From Pelodera strongyloides (taxonomy: Eukaryota; Nematoda; Chromadorea; Rhabditida; Rhabditidae): DNA of 64,000 nt. The notes beneath the pieces are model-generated. The model had not been told where the DNA came from, ran no database searches, and saw only the letters and a list, made by a program, of their open reading frames with translations. Positions 11,670-24,590 of the stretch are shown one piece after another. How positions within the stretch are numbered: position 1 is the stretch's first letter; each line of letters starts with the position of its first letter. The translations under genes and the position numbers were made by a program. The DNA lies in contig JAANDG010000266.1 in NCBI GenBank assembly GCA_036852015.1, positions 124,001 to 188,000 of the forward strand, read 5' to 3'.

Positions 11670-14600
11670 TATAAAGCGGTTTTGACGTGGTTTATGAACC
11701 TATGTTGCACAACTGTATTCCTATGCACTTATGCTACGTGTGGTCGATTTTTTTATTCTAGTCATAATGCTTTGCTTGCAATCTTGCAAATGCAGCTATT
11801 CAATATACATTTCAGACACAGGTTGTTATCGGCTTTAAAGTGGTATTGGACGTCGTTTGTGAACCTATACGACGGGGTAAATGTACATGCAAATTGTGTT
11901 GAATCTGAATCCCATGTGATCTGTGATCTACATACAATAATACATGGAACACCAGTTGTCCGTCTTACATATTTCTAAAACCAATAATTTTCTTACCTCT
12001 TCAATTTTCTCCATTTGTTTTGTGGCCAATTGTTTGTTAATTGACTGTGGAGACATCAAATTCTCAGTCGACAACAGCATGGATTCGCGTGTGCTGAAAA
12101 TTGAGTATAAATACTATCGCCACATTCACAACGCGAAACTTCCGCCGTCCAAAGCGATGCGGATGCGATAAACCCAAAATACGGGTGCGCAATGGACAAT
12201 GGGAGCGCCAGGTCAGCGCGTAAGAAAAGATGCGCAATTTCACTAATTCCATGTGGCGCACCTACCAAACCTTTCTTTTCCCTGCCTTATTGTTACGTTA
12301 AGGTGTGCGGCACAAACGCGGAGTTTACGCATGGAGCTATATCACAGTTCCACTCCGACTTTCTACCACTCAACAACACAAATTGAAAAATTCCCCTCAT
12401 TGGCCTACAGAAACAAAACTATAAGCCGAATAAGTAACAAAAAAAAAGGGAATCAAAACCATAAAAAATAAAATCCTTGGCAACTAACCAGTAAAGACTT
12501 CTCCTCGGCTGATTCTCGATGCCCTTCTCCTTGAGCAGTTTCGCCACTTTTGGCACAAATTCGAGTTCGTCAATGATGTCGTAGCTTCGTTTCTGGGGCG
12601 TACGACCTACAATACCGTATGATTAACAGATTAACACAAAATAAGTAGGACCACGAACAAACAGTCGGGCAGCCGAGCTACACCGTGACTGGTATAGAAA
12701 CTACACAACGTTCGCCTAAATCAACCGACAACCGCCGTAGTTTGCATGAGTGCAGAGTTGGTAATTTACACATGTCGTACCGTACACTGCACAGCACACT
12801 GCACTTGCATGATGCACGATGAAGTTGTATGCATCAGGCAGGAGTATTCAGGTAAAATATTATAGATGATTCAAGATAGAGCGGTACATGAACTACTTTC
12901 GTTTACTAGCTGTTGGAATTACTTTATACCGTTGTTTTGTTCGCATTTAGGATATTTTTATACAAACCTGTGTGTTCAATAAGTTGAACGCCGTCGACAA
13001 CATGGTTTCCAGAAGATTTGGTCAGTAACTCAGCCGCAGCGCGCATATCGCTCACGTAGACGCCATTCAAGGTGTTCTGCAAAAAGAACAATTACATTTT
13101 AGAAATGAAGACATACTATTGGGATCAGTTGGTTGAATGATTGCGTTTAAGTTCGGAAATGAAAATGAGCGATTTCGCACGATCATGATACTTTAGCCTC
13201 CCACGCAAGTACACAGAAAGAAACGGTTTAATTACAGTTTACTACGGTTTAACTACGGTTTAACTAAATTCAACTACAGTAGAACCGCTAAGCTAACCCC
13301 GATGCAGTCTAGTTTGCAGTGACATTCAATGAGATTGTTCTTGGCCGAAAACATTAAGAGAAAGAGACAAAGAATAGCTGCACAGAACAGGTGGAGAAGG
13401 CATTCCTGGCTTCTCATATTAGCAGAACAATTGAACAATAAACAAAACAAAACAGACCATTTCCTGCAGGGTACTGGTGAAAGCAGTGTCCGCGCTTGCC
13501 CTTTCTGCACGAATAGAATCAAGTTCGGTCTGTTGGCGATCCGCAAACATAGTGGAAACTTCCCGTAATTCCTGGAAAGAACTTCTTATAAATAAATAAA
13601 TAAACAAACAAATATTTTACACCTCAACCTCAAGGGCGTGCTCCTAAAGGAGGCGGTCTCGGGACCATCTATCGTCGTCTAAAATTAAGTGTAACTGTGT
13701 AACTCAGAAGTATAATCCGGCGTACACGAATTGTCACGCACACTTTAACACTTTACACAACTATTAGTTGTGTTACACAACTAACTGCTGCGGGATAAAC
13801 AACTAGCTAGATTACATAAATATACGTAAGTTAGACTTATTGCATGTAAAAAAACTCGAACCGGAGCGAAGACAAGTAACCAACAGACGTAACAAAACCA
13901 AAAAAGAAGAGGCTAGAAACATAGGTTGGAAGAACGCTCACCTTCTCATTCCTGCCAAAAGACGCACTGTAGCCTTCAAGCGAAGATCTCGTCGTTTCTT
14001 CAAACTCCGTCGCTTTCCGCGAAATTTCATCACACTTGGTCGCCATCGCACGGCTAAAACGGGAACATATATGAGCGAGCAAACAATTTACAATCATTTA
14101 ATTTATAAATATTTCAACTTACTTATATGATAATCAAAGATACCTTTGTTCGATGCCCCAGCATTTTCGCTTACCTTTACACATGTCCCTCATTAACGTT
14201 TTTCTGTCTTAACTGTATTTATTGTTTTAATTATGTATGTTTGTGCGCACCTTTACGGTGCAATAAATTATTAGTATAAAACATACCACTCAGTTACTTT
14301 TTCTCAATTTATCTACCATAACCAAAGTGAGTCAGCCGTCATCGATTATTTCAATTTAAAAGACGTTTTTATGGGATCCATTTTTGAGACAAATGAGTGA
14401 GCAAGTGGTCGCTGGTCGCCAAATGGTTTGTACCCTTCAAAATCAAGAACGGTCTTCAAATGGTTTTCATTGGTTCCTTCCTCCTCCCCATACTTACGTT
14501 TCAAACTTCACTTACCATACTTCACCGCTGGCTTGTGCTGTCTCTGTGATCGTCGTGACCAATTCCCCGCACTCTTTTTCCACATGACCACCGCATTCGT

Positions 14601-17600
14601 TTGCAATTGAAATAACTTCGCTTGTCACGGTTCCACTAAAAAAACACATATGAATCAATTTAATGAAAAGACATAACTTCATTTCGATCGATATCGACTG
14701 ATATTCGAATTCGGGGGAGGGGTTCACCGGTTCACCAGTGAGCACTCAAAATCTATGCTATATCAATGTCCTAATTCCGTCAGTGGAAGTGGTTCACCGG
14801 TGGATACTACAATACGTAATGATACAGGACAATTGGACGAACATAGAGCAGTGAATTACGGATTGCATAGAAAATAAACTAGTATGTGTAAGCGAGTAAG
14901 AGTGTAAAACATGAACCTGGAAGGCACATACATGCAAGGCATATTTTAATTGGTATTTAACAAAAATCGCACCTTTCTTCTAAGCTTGCACCTAGTTTGT
15001 CCACTCTAGCTTGATAATGGGTTTGTTGTAAGTTGCCGAGACATTTGAGAGAATCACTCATCTGAAAACGCACACTAATTAAATTTATAATAATATTAAT
15101 AACTTGATATCGAAAAGAGAACAAGATGAAGCCAGACGACAAAGTGAGTAGGAAGAGAAGTAGGTAGACAAAGCTCACGACAAAATGCGTAGGGTTAAAA
15201 AAATATTAATCAATAATCTATATATATATATATAAACCGACCGTTGAAATAAGATTCCGTAGAGTTGACAACTGGGTTTCGCTATCCTGGAGATGTTTTT
15301 GTGCCACCTGCAATAGTCGAACTGTCCAATAGAGCTAGCTACCATATATTACGATACCAGCTATGGAAATGGAAGTTCGACCAACTCTCCATTCTCCATC
15401 TAAAGCAAAATACCGACCGGTTTTTGAAACGCATCGAGTACAAAAGCATTCTTATGCAAATGTCCATAAATTAGAACAAAAAAATCGAGCTAAATCGAGC
15501 AAATTAGCATAAATACGCAAGAATTCATCTGTCCACGTCCACGATGCGTTTCAAAAACCGACCGGTATTTCTTTGAGCAACAGTTACGAACCAACCCACA
15601 TCCCAAATGGGTTGATGGGAAAATGGTCGTAACGTGGTCGATAGAGATCGAGCAAGAATGAGAATTATTAATGATAAATCTTATTAGGCCTAAAACAGGT
15701 AAGGTACGGTATCAGGGGTGGGTTGATATGATGTGGTTACATCCTAACAGATCTGCGGGTGAAAACAATGGAACGGCCTAAACTTCCACTTTCAACTTCA
15801 ACAAACCGACCTCGATTTCCTCCGCATGTTGGCGTTTCTGATCTTCCAGCCTAGCTTCGAGCTAAAATGAAGAGGATTAAAGAAGTATGACGGAGGGTTT
15901 GTGAAACGAATTACGTTTATTGAACAACTGCAACCAACCACAACCCACATATTTCAAGCAAATTGTGACTATTTGTGGACTATTCATACAGACAATGAAT
16001 ATGAATGCACATATGCAGTTGTTATTGTTTACAACCGCAACACAAACCGGGTACGTACCGATAGTCCGCTAAACACTTTGAAGCGAAATACCGGCCGGTT
16101 TTTGGAACGCATCTCAAGTACTTGCATTCATATGCATTTATGCAACGTGGGGTCTAATTGGGGTCTAGTTTTTATTCTAATTTTCGCTCATTTGCATATG
16201 CTGCATAAGAAAGCGGTGTATGCAATGCGTTTCAAAAACCGGCCGGTATTTCGCTTTAAAGGATTAAAGACAGGACTGCCACCCCGACCCCGACCGAAGC
16301 CAATGTGAACACATTATGGGTCCAAAATAAACAGAAACAATTAAACGTAAACAACCAAAAACCAACCATCTTAACCACTTTTTCCAGACGGCAATTCGTG
16401 TCCGTTGATAGGCCCGAAAGTGCTTCAGAAACGTGGGCTTTGTGTTCAGTGAGAATTCGCTCCTCCTTTTCAATCAGTCCTCTCAGCTCCGTCTAAACAA
16501 CAGTAAATGCAAATTACACAAGAACCAAAAAAGACAAGTCTAGGGGCTAGGCGCGATATCGAGTTAGTTACTGGGAACCATCCTGAAGTCCTATGCGCTA
16601 ATGCTATTCCATCCACACCATTATAGTCGGACAATGACTAATAGTTATAAGCTAAATGCTGTACATTTACAGGAACTTACAATGCTCATAAGCGAAAGAG
16701 TGTTCTACAATGAAGTATGAATGAAGTTCCAAGTTAAAAAAAATATATTAACTAATCTGTTCCTTCAGACGCAATACACAATTGCAAAATGTAGAACAAA
16801 ACAAACACTTAATCAAAAACCATACCACGTTGGCATTCACTTGTTCCACAAACGACGATCGCTTCTCCGAGCAGTTCTCAGCGAACTCACCTGTCGAAGC
16901 GGACATCTAAACAAAATGATATATTTGAGATTACAGGATTCACAAAGACATAATATAGACAGAAGATAGATCTTCTTAATATCCTTGGGCCAACTTAGTT
17001 CTTGTTCTATGCGAGAAAGTTTCCGATTCCCTTCTAAAAGATTTGCCAAATAGAAATCTCCTATCACGGCCAGTCGTTGTGAGTACGACGTGATAAAAGA
17101 TAAAGAGTATACAAGGTTATGTTATATCAGCCGAATCCGCAGGAATGGTGCAACAGGGTCCAGTTAATAGTTAATTACTGAAGCCGGACGTGAGAAGGAC
17201 CCAAATGCCACAAAAAAGGCGCTCTTTAGAATTGGCCACAAAATTACACAACTAAAATGAAAACCCTACCGTATTCACAATGTCATCCAGACGCTTGGTT
17301 GTCTCTTGCCTCTCACTTTGAAGTCCGTCCAGTTTGGCACTTAGGGAGTGTAGGAACTGGCCTAAAATACAGTATAACGAAATTTACTAACTCCAATTCC
17401 CTAATCTACATGTTGTTCATAAAATATATGCTTCACATGACATCTTGTGCATAACCCTTAGAGTTACATGTTAAAACAAGAGCACCACACACGCATCCAG
17501 TCAATATTCATAATACAGCTGAACACAAATCGGTACATAAAAGCAGCCCCACAGATACAAGCGCCCATTTGAAGTTATAAAATCTACACGAGCACTTGTA

Positions 17601-20600
17601 CACTTGTACTTCAGCATGGCATATTATGTAAAAAAAAAAACTCACGGGCAGTTCTACTTCTGTATAACAACAATATGTGAAATATATCACACAAGCAAGC
17701 TCTAGACAACAGCCCTAGACATAAGGACCACACGTAATAGGCATAACACCAACCACATAACAAGCACGCATGAACCTACTCGTATTCGTTGAAAGCGTAG
17801 AGGATGCACCATCAAACCGGTCAGCGTGCTTGTCAGATGTCGAAGTCATACTGTCTGCAATCTCATCAACCTAAACACACACAAAATTACTTTACTCACT
17901 TTAAATTCTCTAAACAACCATTTCCTGATCAGCCAAAGCCTGATATTCTAGGCAAGGCTTCATTGATGATGCAGTGGATGAACATAAGCGGCCAAAACAA
18001 CAAATTGGTAAAAACCAAAACGACAGCCCTCTTCTTCAATCTTCGGTACTCTACCTACGGTACTATTGGAGCCACATTATCGAAAAGTCATAGGAACCAA
18101 TAATCAATAAATCAATACCCCGAGTACAATAAAGCGGACCACTGAGAATCATTTATAGACTAAAGACAGAACACAGAACAAAAAAAAACAGTCTACCTTT
18201 CCGCAGAAGTCCAATTTGGCTCGAACTTTCTCTTCGGTCAACTCTTTGACGGCGAAGATTTTCTCAAAAAGACATCCAAGATCGTATTTCGCATCCATTG
18301 CCGTCGATTGAAGCTGAACAAACATTCTTATTGCAAAGCACTCAGTAATCTACTTCTACTCACTCAAAAGTACTCTCAAGAGTATCAAGCATATCAAGCG
18401 CCTGGCCGAATGTGGATTTCAAAGTTACGGACTCAGGACTTTCAAAGCTCAGGACCTCTGCGGAACATGTCATAAGCAAACCCTTGAAATTGAACTTTGA
18501 ACTCCCTTGAATAAAGGTGCACGCTCTTGAAGCGTAAAACAAATTTTAAAAATTTTAAATATGCAAATAGATCAGTCTAAATCACGAAAGCCCCTCCCGC
18601 CAAACGGGTGTCAGCTCTCAAAACATCTAAAGGTTCAAAATGAGAATTTACACCCTGCTCTCAATCTCATACTCCTGAAAGTGTGTATTAAAACGAGAAG
18701 ACAAAAAGCGACAAAGCTCTACACCAACCTGGACGCCTTGCTGTCGTAGTTTATATGCAATTTCGTGCATTTCCTCCAATCCTTGACGAAGTGCACTTTC
18801 ACGAATCCGCGACTCGGCCACCAACTGCAAAGGAAGGGGAAACTTATTCAACGTAATGACTACAACACAGCCTCCAGTGGATGTGACGGTCATGGTCATT
18901 GCACATATCAAGTACACTAGTACACATTGAAGGTGTCTCCGTAACTAACAACCGAACTTCTTTTATGTTAATGCAATACGAACCCGGTGGTTCTGGAGAA
19001 ACCTCTTAACACGGCAAACTGACATCTAGGCAAAAGGATAAGAAAAGGAAAAAGAAGAAGAAAATAGCGTGGTTCATCACCACTTAAGTGGTTCATCACC
19101 ACACCACAAAACATATAGCGACCAGCTGGCGGCAATTTTCTCAAAAAGGTGAAATTAATCTCAACTTTTAAATACCTTCTTTTGTTCATCCAATTCTTCG
19201 ACTCGCTGACCGAGCTTTCCCTCCAGTCGTTCTTTTCGAACAAACACCGCACGATACTGCTCGTCCATCATGGCCAAATCTTCCATGAACTAAAAGTTGA
19301 GCGTGTGAGATTGAGATATTTTTGAAGTGTGTGCCAGTCCCAGACAACTGAATTCCCGTGTATTACACCATTACATGCAAATATGCCCACCAATGTCGGA
19401 AAGGCACATAATTGCGCGTAAATGTAATAAGTCGAGTAATGCCTTTGCATACTTAATATCGCCTTAAGCTAAGTTATTAAAATTGATTCAGTAAAAGGTC
19501 GCCTTACCATTTTAACTTTAGTTAAGACAGCCTGCAGCTGATCCTGCAAATCTTCGATCGACTTTGCTTGGGCACGCAGTTTCTCCTCAAGTCCTCTGCA
19601 AAATAAAAGAAACATAAAAGCTAAAGTTGCTCTAGTGTTTGTTCAGCTCAATTCTCAATTTCAAGCTTCAAACAGGAATAAGTATCCGCCCTCGCCTTCC
19701 CTATATATCCTTCAACAAACCGAAAGGACAAAGGAACCATACCAAAACGAAACAAAAATGCTAATAACCAATGAGACTAAAAAATGTTCAAAAAATCGTA
19801 CTCGTAAGACTCCTGGCTCAAATGGATTCCGTTCTTCTCTCGTGCACTACGGAGGTCACGCTGCAGTCTCTCGATCTCACCCTCGTATTCCTGAGATTGA
19901 GATATCAGAAATCAGATTATCAAATCTCATGAACCGACAATGAAACAAGCCTAGGCCCAGCCAAGAGCCACACTTTCAAACAGGAATAAGAATCCGCCTT
20001 CGCCTTCCCTTTCCCTATATATACTTCTGCAAACCGAAAGGACACAGGAACCATACCAAAACGAAACACACTACTTCAGACTTTCAGAATAACACACTAA
20101 ACCAAAACCTTACACAGAAATAACAGTGCCAGTTAAACTGTTAAACAGGTATACTCGTAGCGAGGGAAAAATACGCTTACCGTATCAGTAAAAACAGATG
20201 TGATGCAACAAAAAGATCTACACGAAACCAACCTTCATCAAACCCTTTCTGGACAATTTTTCATTGGCTTCCGGATGGTTCTTGATGTTCTTGGCCCGTG
20301 AAGCATAGTCCAACGTTGACAACGTTTCCTTAAGGTACACAGTTTGTTATTTGTGCATGCATTGTGAGGGGTAAGGGGTTCGATAAACCGATTTGTTGGC
20401 GTTGGCGTAATCGCCGCGCCGCACGTTAAAAGTCAACAAGACCCAAAACGCACCATACAATACTGTAAACAAGCAATCAACTGCAGTAAAGTCATATTCA
20501 TACGGTATCCATATGGTAACCAAATTCACACTTATACAATCACAAGGTTCCGAGTATGCAATGCTATAACAATAATTAAATGTGAAAGAAGATCTTCCAA

Positions 20601-23600
20601 TAGTGACATACCTCACACGACCCAGCGCTCGGCGAAATTGTCGCAATGATGGTGGTGATGGTTGATCCTCCGAGTGAATCTTGCAAGAGGCGAGTCAGCT
20701 TGCTTTCTCTACAAATACAAAGGTTATTACGGGAGATGAGGGCAGGTAGAAACTTTCACAAAAAAATCACAAAAAAAAAGACCGGACTGAACATTTGAAC
20801 AACGAAATGATCTACACAGTACGGTGCAATTGCGGAATAGCGGAATTGCGCTACACCGGCACATCAGTCATCAGTCATCAGTCATAGCATCACATCATTC
20901 TTCACAATCACTGAACTCAACAAAAGCCATGCTCAATCGATTGATGACGCATATTTACATACGAAAAACCAAATACAATAAATAAAGGCCAACCTGAATG
21001 GTACATGCTGCGCATTACTGGTCAGCGCGTTAATGCATCGTCCCAGAGTAAGCAGTGATTGGTTGATGTTTCCTTAAAACCAAAAAGTTTAATTGTTCAT
21101 TATATTAGTGTTTGACTTGTTCATTGATGTCTCTCATGCTTTCACAACCACAGCCCCAAACGATAAGGCCCAAATGCTCGGACGAATTTGCTAGTGTCTT
21201 CAAGGCGAGTACGAAACAAGCAACTAAATAAGAAACGGAACAAATGTCGAACCTGCTTCCTTAGCTCTCCTTCCTTCGGCGCCACTCCGTCCAATACTTT
21301 CCGAACCTGCCAGGTCAACCAGGTTCAGTTTCCCCTGTCGCATCAATTCTTCTCCAGTGGGCGAGCAGTCGCGCACACGGATCGAGATGGTGAATATACA
21401 ATGTGAACGACTGAAAACAATCTTCTTCAACACCATGTTGTCATTTCAGATTTCAGGTCAAAGAAACGCAGTATAATACACCTTTAACATGCTTTTTTAA
21501 CTTCATTTCTATTTCTATGTACACTAACATTCCTATTGGTTGTTTTAATACACAGACTGACTGGTACTGCGGGCGAGGTACGCAAACAGGGGGGCGAAAA
21601 CACCTACTAACACTAATTAAGTCTAACAATAACAGCAGAGCACAAGGAGCGCGGTTTATAGTAATTCAACATTAATCCAAAAAGTTTAAATAGAAAGTAA
21701 AAAAATTCCAATAGAATATTACAGTCGAAGCTACGAAAAGACCATTCCCTCAAAATGCATAAACTACCAACCTCGACCGGTGATTCATCATTGTGGCAGC
21801 CATTGTTTTCCGTTCCGCGCCTCTCCTCAACAATTTGAACACCTCACTTCGGGACCGAACGGGCAGTTCTTCAGCACCGCTAATGATAATACCTCCCTGA
21901 AACAATTTATATTTAATATGAACTATGAACATCGAAAATACTTAGTGCCTGGCTTATCATGAACCCGGATTTCACAACGTTAGATAGTCTAGAAGCCTGC
22001 AAAAAAAGTTAGTCATCCACTTCACCACTGCACCACTGTGTCAGCTTTTTTTCACAATCACAATTATTTCAAAGTGATCAAGCGGTTCGCTCAAGTCTGA
22101 TATCCCAGCCAGCAAGCCATTTTCTCATCATTCGGAATCAAACATCTACTGTAGACGTGTAGACAAGAGAATATCAAGTCGGTTTTCTACGTCACGTTTG
22201 CTAAGAATGCTAAGCTAATTTTCTAAGTTACCGTAAGCGACTAATCTAAGTTAACCAACCTTTTTCTGTGGATCCTCGAAGAGCCTGATTCGTGAATTAT
22301 CGTTCACATTGGCCGCGAGCAAATCGAACAGCTCCTCGTTGTAGAGTTCTATATACGAGACTCGCATACAGTACTCTTCAATACCCTAAACAAAAACATA
22401 TTTCAGGGCATAAATCGATGCACAAAATTCACTAGCAGCCATCATCAGCTCTTTCCAAATTAGTTAGAGTGCAACGTGATGTTGTTTGTTGCATATGTCT
22501 AAAACGATGGGGACTTAGACTACTTGAAATTCAAGTTGTGAATTTACGCATGAATTAATGTCCTAGTCCTGATTTCGAAGTGTTTTGTGTAACAGTACAT
22601 AACATCCGGTTTATTCCAGTTTCCCGTCACGTCAGTGTAGTACATTAATTACATACTGGTACCCTCGGGTGAGTTAAGCAACTGTGTCAACAATAAAAAA
22701 AAGAAACAAGATGAAAACAACACTGGCGCACGCGAACCTCAAAAACAGACCTCATTTTCAAGAGACTGGAAAATGTGCTCTACTGCGCGAGGAATAATTC
22801 CCAGTTGTGGGTCGGCTCGCCATTCTACGCCTTCGTATGCCTGAAATACGTAGCGAATGATTAGTACATTAAAACAAACTTATAACTATTTCTCACCTGA
22901 CATAAAGCAAATAGAAGTCGTAGATCCTATCGTACAGTATCTACCGTATCGCTAAGAATCGACGTAGCACTACACTCACAAATAGGTTGAAAACAAATAC
23001 GGTCCCATTGGTCCCAAATTCCCACAATATTAGGGCGCGTTCGGGACTGATATTCCGAAAGGAAACCATGCAAATTCATCGTTCGGGATGGACATTTTGG
23101 AAACGTGCTAATGCTTGGAGAAAACAAAAAATACAGTATAAATTAGCACAGTTTCCTTTCGGAAAATCAATACCGAACGCGCCATTACATATAATGCATA
23201 TTAATTCCGTACCGTATCGGAGCCTCCCTCCATCGAAAACGTCTTGCCAGTGCCAGTTTGTCCATAGCTGAAAACAACTGACATGAACAACGAAGAAAAA
23301 AAAATTAAATATCAATTCGAAAATTCGAAAATCGAATAAGAGGAGGAGAGAGAAAACATACGCGAAGAGTGTGCAAGAGTAGCCTTTTAGAACGTGGTCG
23401 ATTTGAGGTCGGACCAAATTGTCGTATACTTCTTCTTGTGTTGCAGCTTGATTAAATACCTAAAAGGATGCATACAATGGTCAGAGTTAGGTTGAGAGTT
23501 GTTCAAGTTCAGGGAGCACTAGGGCGCATTCGAGATGGACATTTTCCGGAAAAGAAAAAAGTGGTTCGAGGTGGACACCGAAAAAAAAAACACTACATGC

Positions 23601-24386
23601 AAAATAATTGTCGAAAATGCAAATGTACCGTAATTGAAACTAAAATCAATCGATCATTTGAATGTGTATGCGTGGCAATTGCATTCTTTTCAGGAGGTGA
23701 AATATATCTCGAACCAAAAGTTTTCTTTTTCTTTTTCTTTTCCGGAAATGTCCATCTCGAATGCGCCCTAAGGGACATTTTTTGAGGTGGCAATACAATA
23801 TCGCCGATCGCCCACATATCATACGATCGCGGCAAACATGCGCCTACTTGAAAGGCCTGACGCCATTACCTATATATTAAGCTTGATTTCCATTGTTTTA
23901 TTATCAAATTACCTGGTCGCTCATCAACGACAACACGACGAGTTATATAATACTTTCTTTACATCATTTCATTGTGATGCACACCCTGTGGTCTTATTTA
24001 ATAAATGGAACAAATAAGGCAGTCAAAGACACGCAATTTTACTGCACAAGGATAGTTTTGCTGTAGAAACGTCTTACCAAAGAGAATACGAAGTATTACT
24101 ATTTAACGACGAGAAAGACAGAAACGAACATGATCGAATGGTCCATACGACTTGTTTTTGACCGAGATCTGACGAGAAAACGAGTCCTCCTTCAAGACAC
24201 ATCCCTCCTTCTTTTCGGCGTTGGTTGCAGGCCTGGAAAGAATAACATTAAAATCCCAGCATAGACGAATTCCATCGCAGGAAAAACAATTGGAGTCAAA
24301 TGTTACCTCACTCTAATGGCGACTTTGACGTTTGCAGTTACGTTGCCATTATCTTTGTTCTTTGAAGCGCGGGAGCGAGAAGCCAT
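11509..24386 (-). CDS. bmk-1: Kinesin-5 (BimC/Eg5/BMK-1 type) mitotic motor, complete
   Basis: Plus-end microtubule motor that crosslinks and slides spindle microtubules. 29 exons join in phase to 951 residues (C. elegans BMK-1 is about 958): 24307-24386, 24130-24232, 23362-23459, 23213-23267, 22751-22840, 22260-22385, 21772-21896, 21253-21410, 20994-21072, 20612-20708, 20233-20328, 19802-19890, 19508-19595, 19176-19289, 18729-18824, 18197-18313, 17780-17870, 17270-17361, 16826-16906, 16376-16492, 15811-15861, 15242-15307, 14973-15061, 14516-14635, 13942-14053, 13458-13571, 12968-13076, 12485-12606, 11509-11589. The motor has P-loop GQTGTGKT (96-103), switch I NHRSSRSH (222-229) and switch II DLAGSE (258-263); a coiled-coil stalk follows. 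The tail has a BimC box, GRTPQKRSY, with Thr887 as the expected Cdk1 site. The last junction uses a weak donor (GTTGCC); the stronger GTTAGT four bases upstream gives a different short tail. Confidence 0.93.
11594..11663. repeat. (TA)n microsatellite
   Basis: About 35 TA units directly against the acceptor of the last kinesin-5 exon (11589), forming much of its polypyrimidine-side context. Confidence 0.95.
15401..15576. mobile_element. Family A MITE in a kinesin-5 intron
   Basis: Left AAAGCAAAATACCGACCGG, right CCGACCGGTATTTCTTT; ends more worn than in other copies. Confidence 0.75.
16080..16258. mobile_element. Family A MITE in a kinesin-5 intron
   Basis: Left AAGCGAAATACCGGCCGG, right CCGGCCGGTATTTCGCTT. 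Very similar to the copies at 38963-39140 and 53723-53903, which share the interior words CATCTCAAGTAC and GGGGTCTAGTTTTTAT. Confidence 0.85.
18448..18540. repeat. Dispersed repeat E, copy 1
   Basis: Shares CTCTGCGGAACATG, CATAAGCAAA and AAGGTGCACGCTCTTGAAGC with copies at 45121-45213 and 51958-52050. Intronic in kinesin-5. Confidence 0.8.
19665..20072. repeat. Direct repeat of about 100 bases in two adjacent kinesin-5 introns
   Basis: 19665-19760 and 19974-20072 share AAACAGGAATAAG, CCGCC, CGCCTTCCCTATATAT and AACCGAAAGGAC, GGAACCATACCAAAACGAAAC. They flank the exon at 19802-19890, one on each side. Confidence 0.8.
23033..23184. mobile_element. Family C MITE (GGGCGC ends, TTA duplication)
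   Basis: Starts GGGCGCGTTCGGGACTGA and ends with the near-complement ACCGAACGCGCCA, flanked by TTA on both sides (23030-23032 and 23185-23187). Intron of kinesin-5, between the exons at 22751-22840 and 23213-23267. Confidence 0.85.
23522..23768. mobile_element. Family C-like MITE with long imperfect arms
   Basis: Starts GGGCGCATTCGAGATGGAC and ends with its reverse complement ending ATGCGCCC. Flanks are CTA and TAA, so the three-base duplication is not exact here. Intron of kinesin-5. Confidence 0.75.
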
Positions 24387-24590
24387 CTAAATTATGAACT
24401 AATGTGACGGTGATACAAGTGTGTAGTGAGATATAAAATAAAAAGACGAGAAGGCACAATTGGTAAACAATCAATCCAATGCCAATAAGTTTTATTCATT
24501 CACGTCTTTTCAAATATTTGAAAAAAATCAAAATTTAAATTGTACCGCCCTATTGCCTGAGTTTGCAAACTAGACTACGGTACATACGAG

